Shown here piece by piece: positions 27,532-36,953 of a DNA stretch of 64,000 nt. The notes below the pieces were generated by a model, which was given only the letters and a program-made list of their open reading frames with translations, ran no database searches and had not been told where the DNA came from. Position 1 is the stretch's first letter; each line of letters starts with the position of its first letter. Both the position numbers and the translations under genes were made by a program. This stretch comes from Ktedonobacter robiniae (lineage in GTDB: Bacteria; Chloroflexota; Ktedonobacteria; Ktedonobacterales; Ktedonobacteraceae). The stretch lies in NCBI RefSeq assembly GCF_016587375.1, contig NZ_BNJG01000001.1, positions 2,108,001 to 2,172,000 on the forward strand. The letters are read 5' to 3'.

Positions 27532-28911
27532 CTAACGACCCTCCTCAATGGGATTTGATGGGCGCTCCTCGGAGTGGACGCTCTCGACAGGAACCCCCTT
27601 GTGCTTTGTTGCCACCGCGTCCGACGCGCCAGGCTCGACTTCGTGCAAGCTATCGTTCTCAATCACGATCAGGGGATTGCCAACGATGGGACCCGCCAGT
27701 GGAACCTCAATCGCAGGCACCGCCGCGCGCCTGGAACGGCGACGGAAGGCGCGTGTGAGCGCGGGCAGGAACTCGGAAGCGATACTAAAGAGCACCAGCG
27801 CCTGAATGACATACACCATGTCGCCAGGAATCTTGGCAAAGAGCTGCATCGTGGTTCCCCCCTGGCGCAGGCCACCAAAGAGGAGGGCGCTCAAGAGGAT
27901 ACCAACGCCCGTGGTCCGCCCGAGCAGCGAGACGCCAATGGCGTCAAAACCGGTCGGATCAATCGCAAATGTCGAGCCAAACAATTGATACGGAGGTTGA
28001 CCCATGAGGTGGATCGCGCCCGCCAGGCCAGAGAAGGCACCGGACAGCGCCATCACCAGGAACATATTGCGCCTGGTGCGGATACCCGCATATTGCGCGG
28101 CCCTGGGATTCTGCCCAATGACGCGAATTTCATAGCCAAAGGCGGTCCGGCTCGTAAGGAACCAGTAAAAGATGAGAACGACAAGCGCGATCAGCAAGCC
28201 GACATCGGTAAGATACTGCTCAGGATTAGTAATCTGAGGCAAGAACTGGCCCAGCGTATTATTATAGGTCGTGGCCAGGAAGGGAAGTTGCGCCTGAGTT
28301 GGCAGAGATGGCGTCTGCGTCGCCTGGTGAGGAGCTTTGTAGGGGCCAGAGATGAGATAGTCGGTTACATAGAAAGCGATCCAGTTGAGCATGATCGTGG
28401 TCACTACTTCATGCGCACCACGCCAGGCTTTAAGCAGGCCGACAATACCACCCCAGATACCACCAGCGACAATGCTTCCCAGCAGCATCAGTGGCACAAG
28501 CACGATGCCCGGGAGGGTGGGAAAGGTATAGGCGATAATACCCGCGGTCATGGCTCCAACAGCGAGCTGACCCGCGGCACCAATGTTAAATAGGCCAGCC
28601 CGGTACGCAATAGCGACAGAGAGACCAGTCAGTATCAAGGGACCTACGCGCACAAGAGTATAGGAGAGACTCTGTGGATCGCCAAAGGAGCCCTGAAAAA
28701 GGTACTGATAACCGCTCAAGACGGTACTCAGTCGATCATCAAATGTGCCTGAGGTCGTCGCCATGATAAAGATACCGCCGACAATCAACGCCAGCAGCAC
28801 CGCGAAGAGAGGACGACTCAGAGCAATCCATATTCTATACAACCAACCGAGAAATTTCGACGCCGAAGAAGGTGTACTCTTTGCTTCGCGCCGACCTGGT
28901 GGCACGGCCAT
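27532..28911 (-). CDS. ABC transporter permease, nucleoside type (first permease)
   Basis: A 459-residue membrane protein of the YufP/NupP-like permease family, with LILTGLSVAIAYRAGLFNIGAAGQLAVGA and VIGQNPRAAQYAGI in the transmembrane core. The C-terminal 70 residues form a charged cytoplasmic tail that is longer than usual. I chose the ATG at 28909-28911, preceded by GGAGGAAG, over an upstream start 43 codons earlier. It is the first gene of the operon. The solute-binding BMP lipoprotein is not in this window, so it is either elsewhere or missing. Confidence 0.88.
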   Translation of the reverse strand: MAVPPGRREAKSTPSSASKFLGWLYRIWIALSRPLFAVLLALIVGGIFIMATTSGTFDDRLSTVLSGYQYLFQGSFGDPQSLSYTLVRVGPLILTGLSVAIAYRAGLFNIGAAGQLAVGAMTAGIIAYTFPTLPGIVLVPLMLLGSIVAGGIWGGIVGLLKAWRGAHEVVTTIMLNWIAFYVTDYLISGPYKAPHQATQTPSLPTQAQLPFLATTYNNTLGQFLPQITNPEQYLTDVGLLIALVVLIFYWFLTSRTAFGYEIRVIGQNPRAAQYAGIRTRRNMFLVMALSGAFSGLAGAIHLMGQPPYQLFGSTFAIDPTGFDAIGVSLLGRTTGVGILLSALLFGGLRQGGTTMQLFAKIPGDMVYVIQALVLFSIASEFLPALTRAFRRRSRRAAVPAIEVPLAGPIVGNPLIVIENDSLHEVEPGASDAVATKHKGVPVESVHSEERPSNPIEEGR

Positions 28912-28964
28912 AAGGCTTCCTCCGAAACAGGAGACGGCATGATGCGCCGCCAACGAATTGTAAG

Positions 28965-29004
28965 TCAGGAATGTATATCGACAATCAGGAATGCATATCG
29001 ACGA
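28965..29004. repeat. Tandem 20-bp repeat upstream of the ABC operon
   Basis: TCAGGAATGTATATCGACAA is followed directly by a copy with two changes. It lies 54-93 bp upstream of the first permease start and could be a pair of operator sites. Confidence 0.7.
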
Positions 29005-29152
29005 ATATGATAACATTAGCAATGGAGATAACACAAGCATAGATCTGGGATGGCAAAAAGACGCAACATGGCATAATGAGAACTAGCTCTACTGTTTCCA
29101 AAGAGCCGGCAGCGCATCATCTCGTGATTCTAACGAGATAGCAGGCACCCGC

Positions 29153-29181
29153 TCGACACCCTCACCCAGCGGTGTTATACT
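29153..29181 (+). promoter_or_regulatory. Sigma-70-type promoter for the histidine kinase gene
   Basis: TCGACA (29153-29158), a 17-base spacer and TATACT (29176-29181) match the vegetative promoter layout, 82 bp before the kinase start. Confidence 0.55.
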
Positions 29182-29262
29182 TCTCTTAGCGCTGAGAATC
29201 TGCTATCAAGTGCGCTCCTACCAACTAACCGTAATGGCTATATCTTTCTCCCTGTGTGAGCA

Positions 29263-30477
29263 ATGACACAAGAATCATTTGAGAAACAACCAGTCGAAAC
29301 TCCTTCGCTGCTACATAATAACCGTGACCTGGCGGTGCTCTATGATATCGCGAGCTATCTGAATCATAGCATCGATGTTCACGAAGCCCTCCAGGAGGTC
29401 CTGGTCCGTGTCACGGACCTGCTCGGGCTACGCACGGGCTGGGTCTGGCTACTAAATGAATGGGGCAGTACCTATATCGCAGCCTCGCAGGATCTCCCGC
29501 CCTACCTGGCGGACCACCCTGAGCGCATGACAGGCTCCTGTCAATGCCTCGATACCTTCTTAAGTGGCGAGCTTTCGGGTGCCTCAAATATCGACGTGCT
29601 ACGCTGTAGTCGCTTAAAGAACGCGGAACGCAACAGCGATCCATCGGCGCTTGGCCTACGCTTTCATGCCAGCATTCCTATTTACGCTGGTGATACGCGC
29701 ATCGGCGTCCTCAATGTCGCCAGCGAAGATTGGCGCGAGCTACAACCAGAAGAGCTGCAACTGCTACACATCATCGGCGACCAGATCGGCCTGGCAATCC
29801 AGCGAGCACGCATCTCGTCGCAACACATGCGCGCCGCGGCCCGCCTGGCGACTATCGAGGAGCGCAACCGCCTGGCCCGCGAGATTCACGACACGATTGC
29901 TCAGGGCCTGGCCGCGGTCACCCTACAACTGGAGACCGCCGACGCCCTGGCCGAGAGCAAGCCCCAGCGCGCGCACGAGGCCTTGCAGCGTGCGCTCCGC
30001 CTGGCTCGCGGCAACCTGGAGGAGGCGCGACGCTCAGTGATGGATTTGCGTGCCGCGCCGCTCCAGGGGCGCACCCTACCCGAAGCTCTTGAGGCCCTGG
30101 TCCATGAGGAGAAGGCGCACGAAGAACAGGCGCGGCACGCGCTGGTTAGTTTCCAGTATGCGCCAGAAGCCCTCTTTCCGCCGCTCCCGGCGAGTGTGGA
30201 GTCTGGTCTCTACCGCATTGCGCAGGAGGCGCTCAACAACGCTCATCGTCATGCCCAGGCCACGCATATTCACCTGGAGCTGACCGCCAACGAGCACCAG
30301 GTCCAGTTAAGCATCAAAGATGATGGTCAGGGCTTCGACCTCGACACGCTTGCCACCCAGGAGGGCCACTTTGGACTCAAAGGCATAGGCGAGCGCGTCA
30401 AGCTTCTCAATGGCACGCTCTGCCTTGAAAGCGATCCCGGCCAGGGAACATATCTCTATATCGCGGTCCCCTACTAA
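29263..30477 (+). CDS. Cytoplasmic GAF-domain sensor histidine kinase (NarL-type partner)
   Basis: A 404-residue kinase with no membrane segment. A GAF domain (about residues 25-185) is followed by a HisKA_3 domain with RLAREIHDTIAQGL, phospho-acceptor His209, and a C-terminal HATPase with DDGQGFD and GHFGLKGIGERV. It belongs to the class that pairs with LuxR-type regulators; the next gene is one. The GAF ligand or redox signal is unknown. The ATG at 29263 has only a weak site. Its gene and the regulator gene are separated by a repeat hairpin. Confidence 0.92.
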   Translation: MTQESFEKQPVETPSLLHNNRDLAVLYDIASYLNHSIDVHEALQEVLVRVTDLLGLRTGWVWLLNEWGSTYIAASQDLPPYLADHPERMTGSCQCLDTFLSGELSGASNIDVLRCSRLKNAERNSDPSALGLRFHASIPIYAGDTRIGVLNVASEDWRELQPEELQLLHIIGDQIGLAIQRARISSQHMRAAARLATIEERNRLAREIHDTIAQGLAAVTLQLETADALAESKPQRAHEALQRALRLARGNLEEARRSVMDLRAAPLQGRTLPEALEALVHEEKAHEEQARHALVSFQYAPEALFPPLPASVESGLYRIAQEALNNAHRHAQATHIHLELTANEHQVQLSIKDDGQGFDLDTLATQEGHFGLKGIGERVKLLNGTLCLESDPGQGTYLYIAVPY

Positions 30478-30484
30478 CGGGAAG

Positions 30485-30549
30485 AGTCCATGCAAGCATG
30501 GACCCTACGGGCGGTGGGCTAAGTTGTAGGGTCCATGCTTGCATGGACT
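30485..30549. repeat. 24-bp inverted repeat between kinase and regulator genes
   Basis: Arms 30485-30508 and 30526-30549 are perfect reverse complements with a 17-base loop. Each arm is itself palindromic (TCCATGCAAGCATGGA). The same unit recurs at 51336-51358 and in altered form at 16994-17027. Confidence 0.88.
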
Positions 30550-30573
30550 AACATGAAGAGAAAGGCGCAGACA

Positions 30574-31236
30574 ATGATCCATATATTGCTGGCAGACGAT
30601 CACCCTATCGTACGCGAGGGATTGCGCGCGGTACTGGAGACCCAGCCCGACTTTGAGGTCATCTCAGAATGTGCCAGCGGCGACGAGGCCATCCGCCAGG
30701 CCGAACTCCTCAAGCCAGATATCTTGCTCTTAGACCTGGAAATGCCCATCATGGACGGAGTCGAGGCCATCAAGCAGCTTCGCCAGCGCCGGCAGAATGC
30801 GCGTATCATTGTCTTTACCGCCTTTGATACAGATGAACGCATCATTCACGCCATCCAGGCGGGCGCGGACGGCTATCTGCTCAAAGGCTCGCCCCGCGAT
30901 GAGATCTTCAAGGCTATTCGTCTGGCGATGGAGGGAGGCTCGCTCCTCCAGCCTCTCGTCGCCTCTAAGCTGCTGCGGCACATGGGCCAGCGCGAACGCG
31001 AGAACAACCACCGGACCCTGCAAGGGATTCCCCAGGTTGAAGAGCTCACCGAGCGCGAGCTAGAGGTGCTACGTCTCCTGGCTCAGGGCATGCCTAATAA
31101 AGAGATCGCCTCCCATCTCGTCATCAGCGAGCGTACCGCCAAATTTCACGTCAGCTCCATCATGAGCAAGCTGGGCGCGACCAACCGCACCGAGGCCGTC
31201 GCCCTCGCCGCCCAACGCGGTCTGATTGATTTATAA
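30574..31236 (+). CDS. NarL/LuxR-family response regulator
   Basis: A 220-residue regulator with a receiver domain (about 1-120; Asp8-Asp9, phospho-acceptor Asp54 in LLLDLEMP, Lys in LLKGSP) and a LuxR helix-turn-helix (about 155-215; LTERELEVLRLLAQGMPNKEIA). It should bind DNA when phosphorylated by the kinase upstream. The ATG at 30574 is chosen because AGAGAAAGG precedes it; earlier ATGs fall in the repeat. Its targets are unknown. Confidence 0.93.
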   Translation: MIHILLADDHPIVREGLRAVLETQPDFEVISECASGDEAIRQAELLKPDILLLDLEMPIMDGVEAIKQLRQRRQNARIIVFTAFDTDERIIHAIQAGADGYLLKGSPRDEIFKAIRLAMEGGSLLQPLVASKLLRHMGQRERENNHRTLQGIPQVEELTERELEVLRLLAQGMPNKEIASHLVISERTAKFHVSSIMSKLGATNRTEAVALAAQRGLIDL

Positions 31237-31308
31237 ATTTTGATAAGAGAAGTGAGGCCCTCTGGCAGCCTGCGGCTGCCAGAGGGCCTCACTTCTCTTA
31301 TCAAAATT
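31236..31308. terminator. Perfect 35-bp inverted repeat between convergent genes
   Basis: Arms 31236-31270 and 31274-31308 are perfect with a three-base loop. The left arm begins at the last base of the regulator stop codon, and the right arm ends three bases before the rsgA stop. It probably ends transcription from both sides. Confidence 0.88.
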
Positions 31309-31311
31309 CTC

Positions 31312-32418
31312 TTAACGTTCATCCCCATGATAAATGCGAACATAGCTACGATAACGGTGCTTATCAATCACATCGTCCTCTACGGCCTGAATAATAGCAC
31401 AACCCTCTTCGTCGATATGATTACAATCGTTAAAGACGCATTCGCCCAGGTAGGGGCGGAACTCGACAAAGCAGTGCGGAAGATCCTCTGGCAAGACATC
31501 CCAGGCAGCGAGGGCGCGAATACCCGCCGAGTCCGCCAGCCAGCCACCGGAAGAGAGCGGATAGAGTTGCGAGCCGGTCGTCGTATGCCGCCCCTTGCCC
31601 GTCGCCTCGCTAATCATCCCCGTACGAATCGCCATCTCTGGCTCAATGGCGTTCACCAGCGAGGACTTGCCCACGCCTGAAGGCCCGGTGAAGAGAGTGG
31701 TGCGGTCCTTCAGGATCGCGCGCAAGTCTTCTATCCCCTGTCCAGTGTGCGCACTACTCCAGACGATGGGGTAATCCAACTTAGCATAAAGATCGGCGGC
31801 CTCCTCCACACGCGAGGAATGAGGAAGATCGGCTTTATTAAGACAGATGATAGAGCGAAGTTGCGCCGCCTCACAAATGACAAGGTAGCGATCCAGAAAA
31901 GCGAAATGCGGCTCTGGCTGGGCCACCGATAGCACGATAATCACCTGGTCAAGGTTTGCCAGCAGTGTCTGCGGAATCGCTTTACGTTCCGTTGAGCCAG
32001 CGTCCAGGCGCGAGAGCTCGCTCTGGCGCGGCAGAATCTCTTCGATCAGGCCTGTACTCTGATCAAGCTTACGAAACTTAACATGATCGCCTGCCGAGAG
32101 GCGTGACTGAATGGGGTTTTCGGGTTCAGGTGCGGGTTTACTGTTTTTCTCACGTTCACGTTCGGCGCGTCGCAACTGATACTCATTCAGCTTGCGCCCT
32201 TTGGCAACAACCTGCGTATTCTGAGACTGGACGCGTGCGAAGGCTTTCTTTAATTTTCCGCGCAGCGTACAGCGAAAGACGCCAGCATCAGTGTGAACGT
32301 CATAGATGCCATGTGCTCCATTGAGCACAACACCGGTAAGCAAAGCCGGATCATCAATCAAGCTTGTTCCCTCCCAAGGAATTGCAGGAAAAACGGCAGC
32401 CATATGCCAGGCAGACAT
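31312..32418 (-). CDS. rsgA: Ribosome small-subunit-dependent GTPase A
   Basis: An RsgA/YjeQ protein of about 368 residues. The N-terminal OB fold includes GVFRCTLRGKLKKAF. The permuted GTPase has G4 NKADL, then G1 GPSGVGKSSLVNA and G3 DSAGIRAL. The C-terminal zinc site reads CVFNDCNH followed by EEGC. It helps late maturation of the 30S subunit. The start is uncertain: the ATG at 32416-32418 has a weak AAGAGA site; a longer frame opens with GTG at 32505. A linker of about 60 residues rich in charged residues is longer than usual. Confidence 0.9.
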   Translation of the reverse strand: MSAWHMAAVFPAIPWEGTSLIDDPALLTGVVLNGAHGIYDVHTDAGVFRCTLRGKLKKAFARVQSQNTQVVAKGRKLNEYQLRRAEREREKNSKPAPEPENPIQSRLSAGDHVKFRKLDQSTGLIEEILPRQSELSRLDAGSTERKAIPQTLLANLDQVIIVLSVAQPEPHFAFLDRYLVICEAAQLRSIICLNKADLPHSSRVEEAADLYAKLDYPIVWSSAHTGQGIEDLRAILKDRTTLFTGPSGVGKSSLVNAIEPEMAIRTGMISEATGKGRHTTTGSQLYPLSSGGWLADSAGIRALAAWDVLPEDLPHCFVEFRPYLGECVFNDCNHIDEEGCAIIQAVEDDVIDKHRYRSYVRIYHGDER

Positions 32419-32582
32419 AGCTATCTCTTGAAGAGAGGTATGCTGCACTGGTTCATTGATAGAAGAATGGCGCGCTACAAACAACGGCATGAAGGTGTCT
32501 GCCACGTGGGAGGGAGTGTCGACCTCTCAACTGGGGAAGCACTACGTTGAGAGCCTTTTCCAGTCAACCCATGGCCTCCTTA

Positions 32583-32657
32583 TACGAAAACCAATGTCGC
32601 TCTCGCTTGTCCCCGAATGGGGGCGGCTAGCGCTCACGCGCTCAGGTTTTCGGAGAG
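32583..32657. repeat. Interspersed repeat TACGAAAACCAA...GGTTTTCGGAGAG, copy 1
   Basis: The ends CGAAAACC and GGTTTTCG are inverted. Copies 2 and 3 lie at 51418-51468 and 52427-52484. Copy 1 shares the inner stretch CGGCTAGCGCTCACGCGCTC with copy 3, and its segment 32606-32623 is the exact reverse complement of 51431-51448 in copy 2. Confidence 0.8.
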
Positions 32658-32962
32658 CCATGACCGGAAGCGATACAGACAGGCAATACTAGCGTGCGCC
32701 AGGTACCTGCTGAACCAGGAGAATCAAGGGAACCTGACGGGCGAACGACTGTCTATAACACTCGCCTCATGCCGGACAGACAAGGTGCATTCAAGCACAC
32801 AGTAACAGGTTTTGTGCTCTTGCATAGAACTGCACCTCCTTTATACTGGCCAGGCCAGAATTTGAACGAACGGTTCCTCGTACTCAAAGCATACTCGGAA
32901 CCCATCGTTTTTGTCAACGTTCGCTCTTCTCATTATCGACATTTCGCCAAAATTCATTTGCT
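32658..32962. other. Non-coding stretch between repeat copy 1 and the tagged hairpin
   Basis: About 300 bases upstream of rsgA with no credible gene on either strand. Together with the flanking repeats the whole region 32419-33240 seems non-coding. It should hold the rsgA promoter. Confidence 0.4.
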
Positions 32963-33044
32963 TTCGCGCCTGCGGCGCTCAAGGATAAGATGTATGAGTT
33001 GTGGCGTGGGCGAATGCCCACGCCACAACTCATACATCTTATCC
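32963..33044. repeat. Tagged hairpin: 19-bp tag plus perfect 29-bp inverted repeat
   Basis: The tag TTCGCGCCTGCGGCGCTCA (32963-32981) is followed after one base by arms 32983-33011 and 33016-33044, perfect with a four-base loop. The arms open GGATAAG. It lies between rsgA and the zinc-ribbon gene, both on the reverse strand. Confidence 0.88.
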
Positions 33045-33240
33045 GGGTTGTGTGACCACAAAAAGCCAAGGAAAACTCTACAACATGAGGAGAGATAGTA
33101 GGCTAGTGGGATAGGAGGAGAAGTGCGCTACATTGCGCCTTTCACTGAGCGGCCAGTGAGTCGTGTAAACATCCATTGCTTTCAGAAAGGTTATCAGGTA
33201 GGCATTGGCACTGTCGGACGATGCATATGGGTCAAAGAGA

Positions 33241-33954
33241 TTAAAGTTCGTAGTAGAGAATGCGACCACAATTGGTGCAGACCTGAAGTTCAGGACTACG
33301 GAGCGCCTCTTGTAATTCGCTGGGGGCAAGCACGGCCAGGCACCACTGGCAAGAACTCTGTTCAACTCTGGAAATGGCTCGTCCTTGCTTGGTGCGCCGC
33401 ATTAAGGTATAGCGCTCAAGCAGGTCCGTTTCGAGAACTGAGGTAATCAGGGAACGCTGCTGATCGAGATTGGTGCGCTGCGTCTCAAGTTGTTGCTGGC
33501 GAGTCAGTTCCGTGGAATTATCCCGTGACCATGACTCTTGTGCCTGCTCTAACTCGCGCGCCTGACGCTCGGAGGTTTCTTTCAGCGATTCAGTAACGTC
33601 TACAATTTCACGCAGGGATTCTTCCTGGCGAGCGTGCTGAGCTCGAAGCTGCTGGACCTCCTGCTGAAGCGCCTGCAAATCCCGCGCATTGCTCAGACTC
33701 ACACTGTTAAGGCGCTGCTCTTGCGCCTCGATACGCTTCGTCAGGTCTTCGAGATGCCATTCAGCCTCGCGTTGTGTCTGGAGACTGGCCTGCAACTGTT
33801 GCGCAATGCTCTGCTGCTCAGATTGTAGCTTACGCAGCTTATAATTGTTCTGAAGAGATTGCTGAAGGGACTGAAGCTCAGCCTTGACGCGGTCGAGATC
33901 CAGGTCGAGCTCTTGTAGCTGGAACAACCGCGCGGCTAGCTGGGTCGTACTCAT
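33241..33954 (-). CDS. Coiled-coil protein with C-terminal C4 zinc ribbon
   Basis: A 237-residue protein whose first 180 residues form a long coiled coil (QLQELDLDLDRVKAEL onward), ending in a C4 zinc ribbon with CQWC and CTNC near the C-terminus. This architecture is widespread in bacteria as a putative nucleic-acid-binding zinc-ribbon protein. Its biological role is not established. AAAGGAG precedes the ATG at 33952-33954. It lies downstream of the DUF4288-like gene on the same strand, separated by a hairpin. Confidence 0.85.
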   Translation of the reverse strand: MSTTQLAARLFQLQELDLDLDRVKAELQSLQQSLQNNYKLRKLQSEQQSIAQQLQASLQTQREAEWHLEDLTKRIEAQEQRLNSVSLSNARDLQALQQEVQQLRAQHARQEESLREIVDVTESLKETSERQARELEQAQESWSRDNSTELTRQQQLETQRTNLDQQRSLITSVLETDLLERYTLMRRTKQGRAISRVEQSSCQWCLAVLAPSELQEALRSPELQVCTNCGRILYYEL

Positions 33955-34070
33955 GAGTAGAATTTCTCCTTTCAGCGCGTCCGACATTCTACCATAGATT
34001 ACTATTGTACTGCTATCCAGGAGGAACATCAATAGCATTTTCCCTTTTGCCTACATTATTTACATTTTTC

Positions 34071-34138
34071 ATAAAGAGATAGAAAACAGGGTGTTCTGGT
34101 GCGTACGCACTAGAACACCCTGTTTTCTATCTCTTTAT
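34071..34138. terminator. 34-bp inverted repeat overlapping a stop codon
   Basis: Arms 34071-34104 and 34105-34138 pair with one G-T-type mismatch and no loop. The right arm contains the stop codon of the reverse-strand gene at 34135. It is a likely terminator for that gene. Confidence 0.87.
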
Positions 34139-34683
34139 CTATAGTCTTCGCGTGTATCGCGAGGCTCACGTAGAATACGCTCTACCTCGGCCAGCACAGC
34201 CTGGGGATCGATCTCTTCCAGATCTTCTTCAGCGGTTGCGGACGCTTCAACCTCGTAGGCTGGCTGCGGCACCTCCTCTAAGAGTGCCCGCGCGCGAATA
34301 TCGGGAACATCTGAATCTTCCTCTTCATTCCACTGCCGAAAGATATCCAGCTCATCCTTGGGCAAGAGCATACTCTGAATCTCATCTTCATCGAGACCCA
34401 CCCACTGATAATAGGTAATCTCCTCCCCATCCTCCAGATCGGTATAGATCTCCGTTAGGTTGCTTAACCCACGGAAAGTCGAGGTTACACGCTGGCCCTG
34501 GGGATTCTCATAGACCATCTCCCCCTCCTGTCCATGAGCCATAGCCTTCTGGAATGCCTCTTCTGCAGAGTTCGCCCGAATCAGGACAAGGTTTCTATGG
34601 ACAACATTCTCTTCCGCCCCCTCCACATGAATCTCCTCAACTATTTCGGCAACATACCATTTTCCCTGTTTAGACGCCCCCAT
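34135..34683 (-). CDS. DUF4288-like protein
   Basis: A 182-residue acidic protein. Residues 1-100 (KWYVAEIVEEIHVEGAEENVV, then VLIRANSAEEAFQKA and FRGLSNLTEIYTDLEDGEEITYY) match the pattern of the DUF4288 family, whose function is unknown. The C-terminal 80 residues are Glu/Asp rich. The ATG at 34681-34683 follows AAAGGAAC. The gene stands between two long hairpins. Confidence 0.7.
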   Translation of the reverse strand: MGASKQGKWYVAEIVEEIHVEGAEENVVHRNLVLIRANSAEEAFQKAMAHGQEGEMVYENPQGQRVTSTFRGLSNLTEIYTDLEDGEEITYYQWVGLDEDEIQSMLLPKDELDIFRQWNEEEDSDVPDIRARALLEEVPQPAYEVEASATAEEDLEEIDPQAVLAEVERILREPRDTREDYR

Positions 34684-34934
34684 AGCATGTTCCTTTCTTG
34701 CTCGGACACAGGCCCTGCTTCGATTCCCAGGGCATCTCAAAAATCACCTCTTCTTCTTATTCGGCTCCAGGCTTCGCTTTCATAAGCAACCCAGGCACAA
34801 AGAGAGAGAAAAAGGCTATTCTTTGATCCACCCTGCTTCGACTCCTACTTTGACGATGACGAAGGTACAATCTGTGGTATACTCAAACATCATATCTTAA
34901 ATTGAGGTAAATGTGTAGAGGTCTACACACGAGT

Positions 34935-35006
34935 ATCGTCCAGTATGAGGATGTGGAGTTGGAAATGCCGCGGCATTTCCAACTCCACATCCTCATACTG
35001 GACGAT
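34935..35006. repeat. Perfect 72-bp palindrome (36-bp arms, no loop) upstream of guaA
   Basis: Arms 34935-34970 and 34971-35006 are exact reverse complements with no spacer. Neither flanking gene ends here, since the DUF4288-like gene and guaA diverge, so it is not an evident terminator. A remnant gene follows at 35032. Confidence 0.9.
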
Positions 35007-35031
35007 TTAAGGGACGAGGAACTAGTACAAG

Positions 35032-35091
35032 CGGCGTATAGATCAAACTATTGACCGCTTTGGACGATTAGATATACTTGCAAGCAATGCC
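35032..35091 (+). pseudogene. Remnant of a short-chain dehydrogenase (SDR) gene
   Basis: In one frame the sequence reads DQTIDRFGRLDILASNAD and then a stop at 35089-35091. This matches the FGRLDILVNNAG segment of classical SDR enzymes. No start or other SDR motif is found around it, so only a short decayed piece remains, next to a large palindrome. Confidence 0.5.
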
Positions 35092-35219
35092 GACTGAATT
35101 ATTTCGCTTTTCTCCACTATCTTCATATCCGAAAACCCTGAGCGCGAAGTGCTAGTCACGCCAGTGACGTTGGGTTTCGGAATAAGATCTATAGCATCGA
35201 TATTAACAAAGAGGGATAT

Positions 35220-36866
35220 ATGCAACTGGAGCGCCGTCAGGCAATTATTGTACTAGATTATGGATCGCAGGTTAGCCGCTTAATCACACGCCGCATTCGT
35301 GAGTGCCACGTGTATAGCGAGCTGGTGCCTGCCTCGACTACGCTGGCTGAGCTGCAAGCCAAAGACCACCTGGATATCAAGGGCTTTATCCTCTCGGGCG
35401 GTCCCTCAAGCGTCTATGACGAGGGCGCCCCAAGCTGTGACCCGGCCATTCTCCATAGTGGCCTGCCTGTACTCGGCATCTGCTATGGCATGCAGCTCAT
35501 GGCCCAGCAGCTAGGCGGCCACGTCGAGCCCAAGCATGGTACACGCGAGTATGGGCCCGCCACCATTGAGATTGTGGCCGACGCAGAGCAGGATTACGCG
35601 ACCTATCGCATCTTCGAGGGCCTCAAGCCCTCCCCAGAGCAGACTACCCACCTGGATCGCCTCACGCAACATACCCCGCTACGCCTCCCGGTCTGGATGA
35701 GTCACGGCGATAGCGTGGACCAGCTCCCCGAGGGCTTTAAAGTCCTGGCAACCACCGAGAGCAATCCCGTCGCGGTCATCGCACACCCCAAGGGGCTGAT
35801 TGGCTTCCAGTTCCATCCCGAGGTCACACACACCCCCCAGGGCAAAGAGCTCATAAAGAACTTCCTCTTCCGTGTCTGCGACTGTGAGGCCAGTTGGACA
35901 CCGGAGAAGGTCATCGACGAGACGGTCGAGCGCATTCGCCAGCAGGTCGGCAAAGAGCGCGTCCTCTGCGCCCTCTCGGGCGGCGTTGACTCCGCCGTTG
36001 CAGCCCTGCTAGTGCATAAGGCCATCGGCGATCAACTCACCTGTATGTTCGTGGATACAGGCTGTATGCGCGAGGGCGAGGGCGAGCAGGTCGTCGAGAC
36101 CTTCCGCAACCACCTGCATATTCCCCTGGTCGCTATTGACGCAGAGGAGCGCTTCCTCGGCAAGCTAGCTGGTGTGACCGATCCCGAGCGTAAGCGCAAG
36201 GTCATCGGCGAAGAGTTCATTCGCGTCTTCGAAGAAGAGGCCGTCAAGCTCGCTACAGAACAGGGCAAGATCGGCTTCCTGGCCCAGGGCACGCTCTACC
36301 CAGACGTCATCGAGAGCACCAGCCACGACACCGCCAATACCGCCAAGCGCATCAAGACGCATCACAACGTGGGTGGTCTCCCAGAAGAGATGGTCTTCAA
36401 GCTCGTCGAGCCACTGCGCATGCTCTTTAAGGACGAGGTACGCGAGATCGGCCTGGAGCTGGGCCTGCCCGAAGAGTGGGTCTGGCGCCATCCCTTCCCC
36501 GGTCCCGGCCTGGCCATTCGCGTTATCGGCGATATCACAAAAGAGAAGCTCGACATTCTGCGTAAGGCCGACAAGATCGTCATCGACGAGATCCGCCGCG
36601 CGGGCGTCTATCGCGAGCTAGGGCAGGCCTTCGCTGTGCTCACCCCCATTCAGAGCGTGGGCGTCATGGGCGACGGCCGCACCTACGGCAATCTCGTTGC
36701 CGTGCGCGCCGTGACCACGGGCGACTTTATGACTGCCGACTGGGCGCGCCTCTCGCCCGAACTCCTGGCGCGCATCTCCAACCGCCTCGTCAACGAGGTC
36801 CACGAGATCAACCGCGTCGTCTACGACATCACCTCCAAGCCACCCGCCACTATCGAATGGGAATAA
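35220..36866 (+). CDS. guaA: GMP synthase (glutamine-hydrolysing)
   Basis: A 548-residue GMP synthase. The class I amidotransferase domain (about 1-215) has [11 protein letters not shown] with the nucleophile Cys and [10 protein letters not shown] with the His. The ATP-pyrophosphatase domain follows with the P-loop SGGVDSAV (about 253-260), and the C-terminal dimerisation domain ends ATIEWE. It converts XMP to GMP with glutamine. AGAGG precedes the ATG. The region between the two domains is slightly longer than in E. coli. It stands alone and is followed by a 27-bp-arm hairpin. Confidence 0.97.
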   Translation: MQLERRQAIIVLDYGSQVSRLITRRIRECHVYSELVPASTTLAELQAKDHLDIKGFILSGGPSSVYDEGAPSCDPAILHSGLPVLGICYGMQLMAQQLGGHVEPKHGTREYGPATIEIVADAEQDYATYRIFEGLKPSPEQTTHLDRLTQHTPLRLPVWMSHGDSVDQLPEGFKVLATTESNPVAVIAHPKGLIGFQFHPEVTHTPQGKELIKNFLFRVCDCEASWTPEKVIDETVERIRQQVGKERVLCALSGGVDSAVAALLVHKAIGDQLTCMFVDTGCMREGEGEQVVETFRNHLHIPLVAIDAEERFLGKLAGVTDPERKRKVIGEEFIRVFEEEAVKLATEQGKIGFLAQGTLYPDVIESTSHDTANTAKRIKTHHNVGGLPEEMVFKLVEPLRMLFKDEVREIGLELGLPEEWVWRHPFPGPGLAIRVIGDITKEKLDILRKADKIVIDEIRRAGVYRELGQAFAVLTPIQSVGVMGDGRTYGNLVAVRAVTTGDFMTADWARLSPELLARISNRLVNEVHEINRVVYDITSKPPATIEWE

Positions 36867-36868
36867 AA

Positions 36869-36933
36869 ATATGCTGAGAACATGATGCGGCTGGCGGCCA
36901 TCGGCTGCCAGCCGCATCATGTTCTCAGCGTAT
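36869..36933. terminator. 27-bp inverted repeat after guaA
   Basis: Arms 36869-36895 and 36907-36933 pair with one mismatch and an 11-base loop. It starts three bases after the guaA stop and precedes the co-directional NUDIX gene by 20 bp. Confidence 0.85.
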
Positions 36934-36953
36934 GTAATACATGGAGAAATTTT

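Noticed and set aside
27574..28593. Forward frame of 339 codons across the ABC permease gene
   Set aside because: Antisense to a clear permease; the translation is charged and lacks any domain.
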